From the NCBI GenBank assembly GCA_029556615.1, contig JAKQDD010000030.1, positions 1 to 64,000 on the forward strand: a DNA stretch of 64,000 nt, in the 5' to 3' direction. Positions 25,155-35,300 of this stretch are shown piece after piece (position 1 is the first letter of the stretch; each line of letters opens with the position of its first letter). Origin of the DNA: Verrucomicrobiota bacterium. Lineage in GTDB: Bacteria; Verrucomicrobiota; Verrucomicrobiia; Limisphaerales; J093. The position numbers were made by a program, and so were the translations under genes. Under the pieces are notes generated by a model. That model did not search any database. It was given only the letters and a program-made list of their open reading frames with translations, and was not told the DNA's origin.

Positions 25155-26780
25155 TCACAGACGGTCCGAACCCTGCGGCGGGCATGGCGCCGCGCCGCCG
25201 CGCCCGGTGAGGAACCAGGCGGGCACGATGCCCATGCCTTTCATCTCGATGGTGCCTCGCGCTTCGAACGTGTAGCGCCCCCGCAACCGCTCATACACCG
25301 CAGCGCCCACCTGGATCCGGCCCGGCAGTCCATGGCTTTCCATGCGGCTGGCGGTGTTCACCGTGTCTCCCCAGAGGTCGTAATTGAACTTGTGCCGGCC
25401 GATCACGCCGGCAATCACCGGCCCGGTGTTGATGCCGATCCGCAGCCGCAAGGGAACCGGGTAATCGCCCGGGTGCTGCTCGACATAGGCCATCATGCCC
25501 AACGCCGCCTCCGCCACCGCCTCGGCATGATCGGCGCGCGGCGTTGGCAACCCCCCAACCACCATGTAGGCGTCCCCGATCGTCTTGATCTTCTCGAGGC
25601 CCTGCGCCGCCGCCAGCTCGTCGAATGCGCTGAAGACCTCGTCCAACAGCCGGACCACATCCACGGACGCCACCCTCGAGGCGAGCGCCGTGAACCCCAC
25701 GAGATCCGCAAACATCACCGTGACCTCAGGCAGGCTGTCGACGATCGTTGTTTCACCCCGCTTGAGGCGATCCGCGATCGGCGCGGGCAGGACGTTCAAC
25801 AGCAGCGACTCCGACTTGCGCCGTTCCGTTTCCAGCGCCTCGAGGTACGCGGCCTCCTGCCGCCGCAGCCGGCTCTTCTCGAGGCAGGCCCCGATCCGAG
25901 CCCGGAGCAACACCGCATTGAAGGGCTTGGCCAGGTAATCCTCCGCCCCCATCAGGATGCAGCGCACCACGCTGTCCATTTCATCCAGGGCCGACAGGAG
26001 AATCACGGGCACGTGACGGAGCTCCCGATCCGCCTTAATGCGCGTCAGGACCTCATCCCCTGCCATCCCCGGCATGACCAGGTCGAGCAGCACCAGGTCG
26101 CAGGATGCCGACCGCAGACAGCCCAAGGCCCGCTCCCCGTCCTCGGCCACCTCGACACGAAAGCCCTGCTGGCGCAGCCGCCGCGACAGCATGTCCCGGT
26201 TGCCCGGGTCATCGTCCACGACCAGGATCAAGCCTCCCTCCCCTCCGGGTCCCGCCGGCGGCACCGAGGCCGCCGACCGCGTCAGTGCCAGGGCGTCGGG
26301 CCGCGCCGTCGGCGCGACCGCTGGCAACGCCGTCGCCGCCGCGGCCACCAAGACCTCCGCCGTCAGCCGCTCCTCGACCAGCCGCAGCAACGCCTGCGCC
26401 GCCCTCGAGATCTTCTCGAGATCGGGCACCAGATCCTCCGCGCCCTCCTGTTCCGCCTGCTCGATCAGCAGCTCGCTGTAGCCGATCACGTGGTTCAACG
26501 GCGTCCGAAACTCCGCCTGCAACCGGCGCGCGTCCACCGTGCCTCCCGCCAGTGGCTCCGGCGACAACTCCTCACGGATCAACTCGACCAACCGGCGTCC
26601 GGCCATCTCGATCCGTTTCAGGTCGGGGGCAAACCGCGGCCGATCCGCCGTCTGCTCGAGCAACATCTCGCTGTACCCCTGGATGTGCGACGCCGGGGTC
26701 CGCAAGTCATGGCGGATCCTCGCCAGCCGGTGGGCCCCGGCGGGCTCGGAGCCTTCTCGATGCCAGTTTGGTTCGCTCAT
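25155..26780 (-). CDS. Receiver-coupled class III adenylate cyclase with kinase-like dimerisation domains
   Basis: A 541-residue signalling protein. The N-terminal region has two HisKA-like helices: RHDLRTPASHIQGYSEML keeps the His, while the second, AEFRTPLNHVIGYSELL, has Ala there; no ATP-binding kinase domain follows. A receiver domain (ILVVDDDPGNRDMLSRRL; phospho-Asp in LVLLDLVMPGM) comes next, then a coiled linker and a class III cyclase domain. Metal-binding Asp359 (MFADLVGFTA) and Asp403 (KTIGDAYMVVGG) are present. Lys399 and the Asp of NYDLWGDTVN are the residues expected for ATP, so cAMP is the likely product. It overlaps the receiver gene by four bases, in an operon with the hybrid kinase. 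Confidence 0.9.
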   Translation of the reverse strand: MSEPNWHREGSEPAGAHRLARIRHDLRTPASHIQGYSEMLLEQTADRPRFAPDLKRIEMAGRRLVELIREELSPEPLAGGTVDARRLQAEFRTPLNHVIGYSELLIEQAEQEGAEDLVPDLEKISRAAQALLRLVEERLTAEVLVAAAATALPAVAPTARPDALALTRSAASVPPAGPGGEGGLILVVDDDPGNRDMLSRRLRQQGFRVEVAEDGERALGCLRSASCDLVLLDLVMPGMAGDEVLTRIKADRELRHVPVILLSALDEMDSVVRCILMGAEDYLAKPFNAVLLRARIGACLEKSRLRRQEAAYLEALETERRKSESLLLNVLPAPIADRLKRGETTIVDSLPEVTVMFADLVGFTALASRVASVDVVRLLDEVFSAFDELAAAQGLEKIKTIGDAYMVVGGLPTPRADHAEAVAEAALGMMAYVEQHPGDYPVPLRLRIGINTGPVIAGVIGRHKFNYDLWGDTVNTASRMESHGLPGRIQVGAAVYERLRGRYTFEARGTIEMKGMGIVPAWFLTGRGGAAPCPPQGSDRL

Positions 26781-27181
26781 GAGCCTGGGGACTGGGTTGG
26801 GTCCGAGGCACGGCTCGCCAGGAGAACCCGGATCTTCTCCAGCAACCGGGGCAGCTCGACCGGCTTGGTGTCGAACTCGTCGCAGCCCGCCTCCCGCGCC
26901 CGCTGCTCGTCTGCCGCCATCGCGTGCGCGGTCAGCGCGATCACGGGAATGCCACGAAGCTCCGCATCCGCCTTCAGCCGGCGTGTTGCCTCCCAGCCGT
27001 CCAGCACCGGCAGACTCATGTCCATGAGGATCAAGTCCGGCCGTTCCCGCGCCGCCGCTTCGAGCCCTTCCTGGCCGTCGACGGCGCAGATCACGGTGTG
27101 CCCACTGCGCGCGAGGCGCCGGCTGAGCATGTCGCGGTTCATCTCATTGTCTTCCACCAACAGGATCCTCGCCATAGACAC
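26777..27181 (-). CDS. Stand-alone response regulator receiver
   Basis: A single CheY-like receiver of 134 residues without an output domain. It has ILLVEDNEMNRDMLSRRL with the acidic pair, the phospho-acceptor Asp in LILMDMSLPVLDG, Thr in VIALTAHAM, and Lys in FDTKPVELP. It lies between the hybrid kinase (8-base gap) and the cyclase (4-base overlap), so it probably works as a phosphate shuttle or diffusible switch between them. The in-frame ATG at 27175 is an alternative start. Confidence 0.9.
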   Translation of the reverse strand: MSMARILLVEDNEMNRDMLSRRLARSGHTVICAVDGQEGLEAAARERPDLILMDMSLPVLDGWEATRRLKADAELRGIPVIALTAHAMAADEQRAREAGCDEFDTKPVELPRLLEKIRVLLASRASDPTQSPGS

Positions 27182-27188
27182 CTCGCCC

Positions 27189-30100
27189 TCAACTTGGATT
27201 CACCGGCTCGCCCGGGCCCCGCCCGGCAGCCCCCAAGCGCCGGCGCACCTCGGCCAGGACTTCGTCCGTCCGATACGCTCCTTTGGGCAACACCTTGTCC
27301 ACCCGCCCCCGCAGATCCGCGGCCTCTTCTTCCGTCAGGTCCTTTGCGGTCAGGACCAGGACGGGGATCGCCTGCCACTCCGCCTGCGCTTGCAGCTTGA
27401 GCAGGAACTCGAATCCATCCATCCCGGGCATCAACAAGTCCAACAGGATCAACCCCGGCGCGCGCGCTGCCACCCGCTCGAGCGCCTCGCGCCCATCGGC
27501 CGCCTCATCCACCACCCACCCCTCGTGCTCGAGATCCCGGCGCATCCGCGCCCGCTCCTCCGCGTTGTCGTCGACCACGAGCACCACCGAAGCCGCCGCC
27601 TGCGACCGGTGCCTGGCCAGAAGGCCCGCGAGCCGCTTCCAGTCCACCGGTTTCACCAGGTAATCCGCCGCGCCCAACGCAAACCCGAGCGTCCGATCGT
27701 CCACGATCGTCATCATGATGACTGGGATGTCCGCCGTCGCCGGATCGGCCTTCAGCCGGCTCAGCACCGCCCAGCCGTCCATCCCGGGCATCAGCACATC
27801 CAGCGTGATCGCTACCGGCCGCAACCGCTTCGCCTCCGCCAGGCCCACCCCGCCATCGCGCGCCGTTGCCACCCGGAAGCCTTCCTTTTCCAGCGTCCGC
27901 CGCATCAGGTCCAACACTGCGGGATCGTCGTCGATCACCAGGACCCACGGGCCCGTCGCCTGGGCCGGCTCGGCTTCCCGGGCTCCGGCGACCGCCTCCC
28001 CGACCGGCGCCACCCCCGTCGCCGGCGCCATCGGCGGCGCCGACTCCGCCATCAGCGGGACCGCAAACCGGAATGTCGAGCCCACGCCCGGCTCGCTCGT
28101 CACTCGAATCTCACCTCCCAGCATCTGACAATACCGCTGCGAGATCGCCAGCCCGAGGCCGGTCCCGCCAAACCGCCGTGTGGTCGAGGCGTCCGCCTGG
28201 GTGAACGCCTGAAACAAGTGCCCCACTTGTTCCGGCGTCATCCCCACCCCCGTATCGCTCACGGTGAACACCGCCCGCCCCCCCTTCTCTCCGGGCTCGA
28301 GCTCGACCCGCAGCACAATGCGGCCGCGCTCGGTGAACTTGGCCGCGTTGGACAACAGGTTGAGGAGGACCTGTCGCACCTTGGTCTGGTCGGACCGCAT
28401 CCGGCCCAGCTCATCCGGCCGCTCGACCGTCAGCGTGTTCCCCTGCTTGGCCACGAGCGGCTGGACGGTCGTCGCCACCTCTTCCAACAAACGCCCCAGG
28501 TCGAATTCCTCGAGGTACACCGTCATCTTGCCCGCTTCGATCTTCGACAGGTCCAGGATATCGTTCACGAGCAGCAACTGATGCCGCGCCGCCCCCTGGA
28601 TCTTCTGGAGGTCCGGGATGTACTCGGCGTGCCCGTTCTCGCCCGCCACTTCCTCGAGCATCTCGCTGTAGCCGATGATCGCGTTCAACGGGGTCCGCAA
28701 CTCATGGCTCATGTTGGCGATGAACCGCGACTTCGCCTGGTTGGCGGCATCCGCCACTTCCTTGGCCACTTCGAGTTCCCGTCGCTGGTGCTCGATCTGC
28801 TGGTTGGCGGTCATCAACTGCTCGTTGGTCCGGCTCAGCTCGATGCCCCGGATCTCGAGCTGGCGGCTTGCGCTGGCGAAGGTCCGTGCCAGGTGGATGG
28901 ACATCGCGCCGAAGAAGAAGATCACTCCCAGCTGTCGAAACGCCATTCCTGGCACCATGGGCACACTGGTATCCCAAGGCCAGAACACGACCAGCGCGCC
29001 CAGTCCCACGCCGATCACCCGCGCGCCCGACCGGCCCGCCCGCCACGCCTGCCACGCGATCCCCGCCACGCGCAACGCCGCCGCCACCACCACCACCGTT
29101 GCCACGATCCGCGCCACGGTCACCAGCACACCCCACAGCGAGAGCAACAAGGCGTCCACCAGCAGCACCACCACCGACACCAGCGCCCCTTGGACCAGCC
29201 ACCGCCGCGTCTCCGCGGATGACGGCGCGAAGAGCGACTGGAACAACCGCAACACCCACACTGCCAACAGCGGCATCAGCGGCGACCGCACCTCCTCGAG
29301 GCCGCGCAACGGCCAGTTCATCACCCCCGCCAAACCGCTGATCAACGCAAAATACAGGTGATCCCGCGCCTTCCGCTGAAAGGCAAACAGCAGGGCGTGG
29401 ATCACGCAAAACGCCGTCAGTGCCCCCGCCACAAAACCCGTCCCGGTCGGCATCCGCCCTGCCGGCCCGCCCTCCCCGCCCCCGGGCCACTTCATCTGGC
29501 GCAGCAGACCTTCCGCCGGAGTCCGCACCGCCGGGTTCTCCGATCCCGCCGCCCGCACCAGCATTTCCCGCGCTGGATTTCCCCCCGACCATTCGCCAAA
29601 CCCCGGCCCCAGCTCCATCCGCAAATCGCCGACCAGCACCTCCCCCTGCCCCGACTCGACCGGAATCCAATCGTTCGACCGATAGCCCACCCCGGGCCGG
29701 CTTGCCTGGACGCGGATTGCCGCTGGCCCCGGCAACCGTACCGTGCAGCTAAACTCCCCCGCCTCGTCCGTCGCCGCCGCCGCCACCGGCAACTCGTACG
29801 CTTTCACCAACACAAAGGCGTCCTGCACCGCTTCCCGCCGCCGACCCAGCACGCGTCCTCTGACCACGGCCTGAGAGGCGAACGCCTCCGACCCCGGAAG
29901 CTCCATCGCTTCCCATCGCGCGCCCGCCGCGAACTCGACAAAACCGGCCAACTCCTCGTCGGGCTCGAAATCCACCGTGCAGGCCAGGCCCGGCTCCCCG
30001 GGGCGGACTCGCCGGAACATGTCCTGCCGGATCTCCTCGGTGGTCCGAACCCGCGACCACACCCGAAACTCATCGATCACCCCGTGGAACGTCGCCTCGT

Positions 30101-30764
30101 TGTCCGCGGCCGTCACCGACCTGCCCAGGTAACAGTCTCCGTCCTCTGCCGCTGCGGAGAAGCTCCCCGTGTACGACCCGCCCGAGGAGACCGGAGTCCC
30201 GTTCAGCCAAAGCTGCATGCCGCTCCCGCCGGCAGAGGCCGCCACATGGTACCAGCGGTTCGTCCGCAGGACGCCCTCGACCTCCAGCCACTGCAACCCC
30301 GCCCGCGCGTCCGCGATCACCATGGCCAAGGCCCCGCGCCCGCGCGACAGCACGCTCAAGTCCCGCCTCGGCCGGCCATAGTTGAACAACCGCCTTGTCC
30401 CCGCGAGGTCATCCCAGCGCACCCAGCATTCGAGGGTGGCATTGCTCAATTCTCGAAACGGCTCGATCGGAAGCCGCGCGTGCGCCCCTCGGCCATCCAA
30501 CACCAGGACCTGATTCGAGCGCTCGGGAGCGGGACCGTCAGGCACCGGCGCCTGCGCTCGAGCCGGGCCCGGCATCGCCACCCATCCCAGCCACGCCAGC
30601 ATCGCCAGCAATCTCCAGAGCCAACCCGGTTCCGGAAGCGGCCGCCGTCGACAATGCTTCCGACAGGCAACCCTGCGCCCACAACCTGGTCGAAACACGT
30701 CGTGGCTCAGACAGGCTCTCACGTTCGTCAGCAGTCCAACGAGGACATTGGCCGCCGCCGCCAT
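27189..30764 (-). CDS. Hybrid histidine kinase with LamG sensor, 7TM region and two receivers
   Basis: A membrane sensor kinase of up to 1,191 residues. After a signal segment ([18 protein letters not shown], ends near ARAQ) comes a laminin-G/concanavalin-like domain over about residues 85-275 ([39 protein letters not shown]). A carboxypeptidase-regulatory-like beta domain precedes a 7-helix membrane region at about 440-620. HisKA has the phospho-His in [20 protein letters not shown] (near residue 687), and HATPase_c has DTGVGMTP and [10 protein letters not shown]. Two receivers follow, with Asp in [11 protein letters not shown] and [11 protein letters not shown]. The exterior LamG domain suggests sensing of a glycan or surface ligand. 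The true start may be downstream of the first ATG, since about 45 unlikely residues precede the signal peptide. Confidence 0.9.
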   Translation of the reverse strand: MAAAANVLVGLLTNVRACLSHDVFRPGCGRRVACRKHCRRRPLPEPGWLWRLLAMLAWLGWVAMPGPARAQAPVPDGPAPERSNQVLVLDGRGAHARLPIEPFRELSNATLECWVRWDDLAGTRRLFNYGRPRRDLSVLSRGRGALAMVIADARAGLQWLEVEGVLRTNRWYHVAASAGGSGMQLWLNGTPVSSGGSYTGSFSAAAEDGDCYLGRSVTAADNEATFHGVIDEFRVWSRVRTTEEIRQDMFRRVRPGEPGLACTVDFEPDEELAGFVEFAAGARWEAMELPGSEAFASQAVVRGRVLGRRREAVQDAFVLVKAYELPVAAAATDEAGEFSCTVRLPGPAAIRVQASRPGVGYRSNDWIPVESGQGEVLVGDLRMELGPGFGEWSGGNPAREMLVRAAGSENPAVRTPAEGLLRQMKWPGGGEGGPAGRMPTGTGFVAGALTAFCVIHALLFAFQRKARDHLYFALISGLAGVMNWPLRGLEEVRSPLMPLLAVWVLRLFQSLFAPSSAETRRWLVQGALVSVVVLLVDALLLSLWGVLVTVARIVATVVVVAAALRVAGIAWQAWRAGRSGARVIGVGLGALVVFWPWDTSVPMVPGMAFRQLGVIFFFGAMSIHLARTFASASRQLEIRGIELSRTNEQLMTANQQIEHQRRELEVAKEVADAANQAKSRFIANMSHELRTPLNAIIGYSEMLEEVAGENGHAEYIPDLQKIQGAARHQLLLVNDILDLSKIEAGKMTVYLEEFDLGRLLEEVATTVQPLVAKQGNTLTVERPDELGRMRSDQTKVRQVLLNLLSNAAKFTERGRIVLRVELEPGEKGGRAVFTVSDTGVGMTPEQVGHLFQAFTQADASTTRRFGGTGLGLAISQRYCQMLGGEIRVTSEPGVGSTFRFAVPLMAESAPPMAPATGVAPVGEAVAGAREAEPAQATGPWVLVIDDDPAVLDLMRRTLEKEGFRVATARDGGVGLAEAKRLRPVAITLDVLMPGMDGWAVLSRLKADPATADIPVIMMTIVDDRTLGFALGAADYLVKPVDWKRLAGLLARHRSQAAASVVLVVDDNAEERARMRRDLEHEGWVVDEAADGREALERVAARAPGLILLDLLMPGMDGFEFLLKLQAQAEWQAIPVLVLTAKDLTEEEAADLRGRVDKVLPKGAYRTDEVLAEVRRRLGAAGRGPGEPVNPS

Positions 30765-30922
30765 CGCGCGCTCCGGCCCAAGATCCAGCCCCCGCCGCCT
30801 GCCAAGCCGCAGCCTACTGGCAGCCTCTCCCCCCGATCAAGCCCGACTGCACTCATTCGAGTAATCATTGTCAAAGCGACCCGAAGCTGATACGGCTTCC
30901 CCAAGCGCCCGCCTTCTCCAAT

Positions 30923-32338
30923 ATGACCACGTCTTCCGCTTCCACCACCAGCCGCCGACAGTTCCTCCACCAAGGGCTCATGGCCGCGGGCGCCGCGGCC
31001 CTGACGCCGGTCCTCCCCCCCGTTCCGGCCCGCGCCGCTGCCGGCCCCCGGAAGATCACGCTGTCCAAGGTCAGCTCGAACTTCGAGCGGGAGCCGCTGG
31101 TCCGCCCGTTCGGATTCAAGGGGAGCTACATGCGGGAGATCTGGCAGACGGCGGCCTATCTCGAGAGCGGCTCGGGGGCGCACGGGATCGGGCTCTGCTC
31201 CCAGAGCGTGCTGTGGTCGGATGCGTCGGTCTTCGCGAAGCACTCGGAGAGCGGGGGCAACGCGCTGATGTACGCGATGACCGAGCGGGCGCTCCAGATT
31301 CTCCGCGGCCAGACGTTCACGGCTCCGGAGGAGCTGCTGGAGGCGGTGCTCCCGGAAGTCCATGCCTACGGACAGAGGATCACGGCGCACCCGGCATTGC
31401 GGCGGACCTTTGCCCTGAACGCGCTCGTCGGCGTCGACAGCGCGGCCTGGCTGCTGTACGCGAAGGAGAACGGCATCGCCACCTTTGACGATCTGATTCC
31501 TCCCGTCTATCGGGCCGCCCTCGCGCACCGTCACGAGCGCGTGGCCGGCATCCCGCTGATGGCCTACACCATCCCTGTCGAGGAGATCAAGGCGAGCGCG
31601 GACGCGGGGTACTTCTTCATGAAGATCAAGATCGGCCAGCCGGGAACGCAGGCGGAGATGCTCGAGAAAGACAAGGCGCGCCTGACGGCAATCCACCAGG
31701 CAATCGGCCACCTCAAGACGCCGCACACCGCCACGGGCGCGCTCCCCTACTACTTCGACGCCAACGGGCGTTACGAGAAGAAGGAGACGCTGCTCGAGCT
31801 CCTCGACCACGCTCGCCGGCTGGGTGCCTTCGACCAGATCGCCATCATCGAGGAGCCTTTTGCCGAGGAGCTTGATATCGAGGTCGGCGACATCCCGGTG
31901 CGGCTTGCCGCCGACGAGAGCGCGCACACGGTCGAGGATGCGATCGTGCGGATGCAGATGGGGTACAAGGCCATGGCGCTGAAGCCCATTGCCAAGACCC
32001 TGAGCATGAGCCTGAGAATCGCCCGCGCGGCCCACGAGCGGCAGGTCCCCTGTTTCTGTGCGGACCTGACCGTCAATCCGGTGCTCATCGAGTGGAACAA
32101 GAACGTGGCCGCCAGGCTGGCGCCCTTCCCGGGCCTCGGGAGGCTGGGCCTGCTCGAAAGCAACGGACATCAGAACTACCGGAACTGGGACGCGATGCTC
32201 GGCTACCATCCGCGCCGGGACGCCCCCTGGACCCGGGTGCGGCAGGGGGTTTACGAGCTGGGGACGGATTTCTACCGCAGCTCGGGGGGGATCTTCGAGC
32301 CCATGCCGCACTACGAGGCGATGTTCGCCCAGGCCTGA
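30923..32338 (+). CDS. Tat-exported enolase-superfamily (mandelate racemase-like) protein
   Basis: A 471-residue protein with a Tat signal (SRRQFLHQGLMAAGAAALTP). The enolase-superfamily barrel motifs are intact: FMKIKIG (KxK base), the metal ligands in YYFDANGRY, AIIEEPF and LAADESAHT, and MALKPIAKT for the C-terminal Lys. This suggests a working acid/sugar racemase or dehydratase acting outside the cytoplasm. The substrate is unknown. The ATG at 30923 is selected because it puts the twin arginines near the N-terminus; the open frame extends upstream across the gap to the divergent kinase operon. It ends 15 bases from the convergent macroglobulin-like gene. Confidence 0.88.
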   Translation: MTTSSASTTSRRQFLHQGLMAAGAAALTPVLPPVPARAAAGPRKITLSKVSSNFEREPLVRPFGFKGSYMREIWQTAAYLESGSGAHGIGLCSQSVLWSDASVFAKHSESGGNALMYAMTERALQILRGQTFTAPEELLEAVLPEVHAYGQRITAHPALRRTFALNALVGVDSAAWLLYAKENGIATFDDLIPPVYRAALAHRHERVAGIPLMAYTIPVEEIKASADAGYFFMKIKIGQPGTQAEMLEKDKARLTAIHQAIGHLKTPHTATGALPYYFDANGRYEKKETLLELLDHARRLGAFDQIAIIEEPFAEELDIEVGDIPVRLAADESAHTVEDAIVRMQMGYKAMALKPIAKTLSMSLRIARAAHERQVPCFCADLTVNPVLIEWNKNVAARLAPFPGLGRLGLLESNGHQNYRNWDAMLGYHPRRDAPWTRVRQGVYELGTDFYRSSGGIFEPMPHYEAMFAQA

Positions 32339-32353
32339 TCGCCGTCCGCCCCT

Positions 32354-35300
32354 TCAGAATGCCTGCTCCATTTGCACGCCCTTGGCGGGAGCCTGGCGCC
32401 GCTGAAGGTCGAAACGCCCGCGGTTCAGCTCCTGGATCCTGGTGTTCTCGTAGTTGAGGTTGTTCAGGTAATCGATCGAGGGTCCGGGCGTGGCGGGCTG
32501 CGCGGCCGGCGCCGCCGGCGCGTTGAGCGGCGCGCCCAGCCACGTTTCACCCCGGAAGAAGGCGTACCGGGACTCGCCCTCGCGGGCGATCACCGTGGCC
32601 TTGCCGCGGACGGCGTCGGCGACGAACAGGCCGCGCAGGTCGGTCTCCCCGCTGCGGAACTCGGTGTCTGCGCTGCCAATCACCTTGATGTGGACCTCGG
32701 GCCGGTAGCCGCCCTTGTCGGCATCGAGCACGTTGGCCCGCACCCGGCCGCTGGCGGCGTCTTCCTGGACTTCGATCTTGAGCGGGGTGATCAGGACCAT
32801 GCCGCTCGTGAAGAGATCGTCGCCGCGGCAGATGACGAGGTAGGCGGCTTCGTCCTTCAACGGCAGCGACAGGGTGCGGGTCTTTTCGAGGTAATCCCTG
32901 CCGTCACCGAGAGCGGTGGTCTGCTCGAGCTCGGGCCGGATGCCGGCCAGCTGGACGCGGGTGATGGCGCTGAGGTTCTTCTGCTGGAGGTAGAGTTTCA
33001 TGAGGTCCACGCGATAGACCTGGAGCGCCGCTTCCTTGATGTTTCGGTATTTCAGGGTGAGATCAACCGGTTGCCGGGGGCGGATGACGCTGACCTCGTC
33101 GAGGGCGATGCGTTTCTGTTCGAAGTAGGCGATGGCTTCGGCCGCGTCGGGGTAGAGCGTTTTGACCTTGGTGTACCACTCGATGGCCTGCTGCGGTTTG
33201 CCTTCGGCGTGGTGGATTTGGCCGACGATGTAGCGGGCGACGTCGCGGTCTTTGCTGTCGCCGTCGGCCACCACGGTGGCGGCGGCGAGGGCGTCGGCGT
33301 ACTGGTGCTGCCAGAACAGGCCGAGGGCGGCCATGTACTGGAAGCCGGGAGCCAGCGGGCTGTCCGGGTACTGTTGGGCGAACTCGCCGCTGAGGGCGAC
33401 GACGAGCGGATAGTTCTTCAGGCTGAGATGGCAGTTGGCGAGGCTGAAGCCGGCGTCATCGGCCAGCGGGTCCCTGGGGTGCATCGCCAGGAAGGAGACG
33501 AGGAGGCCGGCGGTGCGGCGGAGCATGGCGATCTTCTCGGGCTGAACGCCGTCTTCCTTGGGCAGCTCGTGGGCCTTGGGGGCCTTCTCGTACAGCAATT
33601 GCGAGAGTGCGAAGTAGCTCGAGAGCACCTCGGCCGTGTCGGGGTACTCGCGCCAGACGCGCTCCTGGAAGTCGATCGAGCCGAGGAACCGGCCTTCGTC
33701 CTCGAGCACGGCGCTGATGGCGGAGTCGTTATTGAAGCTGGCGGCCATGGCGGCGCGGTAGACCAGCCAGGAACGCTCGAACTCGCCGAGGTCCGTGTAC
33801 GCCCTGCCCACCGTGAGGATCTTGTCGAAGGGGATCTCGAGCTGCGGATAGCGCTCGCGGAGGACCTCGAACCGGTCGACGATGCTCCGGGCGTCGTAGA
33901 ACTTCGGGCTCGTGTAGATCCACAACAACATGCGGGCCAGCTCGCTCTCGTTGTGCTTGGGATTGTCCTTGTGGACCGCGGCGAGGTGTTCGAGGGCGGT
34001 GCCGAAATCGCCGTCGTCGAAGTGGCACTTGCCGAGGGCATAGTGCTCGCTGATGTTCATCGCGTAGGGGTCCGGCGAGGTCTCGCCCCCGCCCAGGACG
34101 GTGAGCTCGGTCACCGGTCCGACGCTCATGAAGGCGGGGTTGCCCAGCTCCCGGATGACCGGCGGCAGCATGCGGAACGTGCCGGGCGCCGTGCCGCTGA
34201 GCTCGAAGCTGACCGAGTGCAGCCAGCGGTCAAAGAACAGGGTCAGGGTCGAGTCGGTGAGTTCCCGGCCCGTCACCCAGTTGGGCTCGGCGCGGAGCGT
34301 GCCCTCATCGAGGCGCGTGCCGGGCGGCAGCGCGACTTCGAGGGCGTACCGGCGGCCATCCCCGGAATGTCCGCGCTCGGTCCGGAGCGCGACTCGGAAT
34401 CGCTGGCCGTTCTCGAGGTGTTTCACCGGCGAGCTGCTGTCCGCGCCGATCGGTTTGCCCCGGTACTCGAGCTGGGCGTGGAGATGGCGCACGTGTTCCA
34501 TGCACGGCGTGATGTTCGGCGGGGACGCCTTCACGTCCGGGGAAAACCCGTAGAGGGTGGCCGCGTAGGTGTAGCGCCCGCGGCCGCGCATCTTGAACTC
34601 GACGACGTTCTTGTCCGCCTTGAGGACGTCCGCGGGGACGGGCAGGTGATGCAGGCCGAAGGTGCCGGCACCCGCCACGACACCGATCGCGCGGCCGTTG
34701 ACGGCGACGTCGATCTCGAGGTCGGTGGTTTGGGGGAGGCCCTGGCCGAACCAGAGGCAGAGCGCGGCGACTGCGGGGCCGTGGGCGCGCGGGTTGGGGA
34801 ACCCGAAGCAGCCGTGGGCCTTCAGGAGGGACTGGGCGGCGGCGGCGGCGGCGTTCGAGCCGGGCTTGGTCTCCGCCAGGGCCAGGAGGACCATGGCCGT
34901 CGTCTCATCGGTGTCATTGAGCCAGACCAGCCTGCAGCCGCCTTCCCAGGCGACGGACGTTCCGGCGTCGACCTTGACCTTCGATTCGAGCAGTGTCGCC
35001 AGCTCCGAGGCAATCTCGCGGCGCTCGAGATTGAAGAAGGCCCGGGCGAGGTGGGCGAGGGCCGAGTTGCCCAGCGCCTGGCGGTCGCGGTAGAGGCGGT
35101 TGCAATGGGCGAAATCAGCGCGGCGGTCGGTCGAAAGCGCGTGGAGAATCACAGCCTTGCTGTCGTTGTCGTTCGCGTCGCAGCCCTCGAACTGCTTCAG
35201 CAGGGCCGCGGCCGCCTTATCGAGGGTTTCCTTGCCGACGACCATGCCGCTGGCGCGCGCTTCGATGAGAGCCCAGAAGACGCGCGCGGTGGTGAGGTGG

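Noticed and set aside
25062-29222. A 1,386-codon open frame on the plus strand across the kinase/cyclase operon
   Set aside because: It is antisense to three proteins with full catalytic motifs, and its own translation is Arg/Pro/His-rich without any recognised fold.
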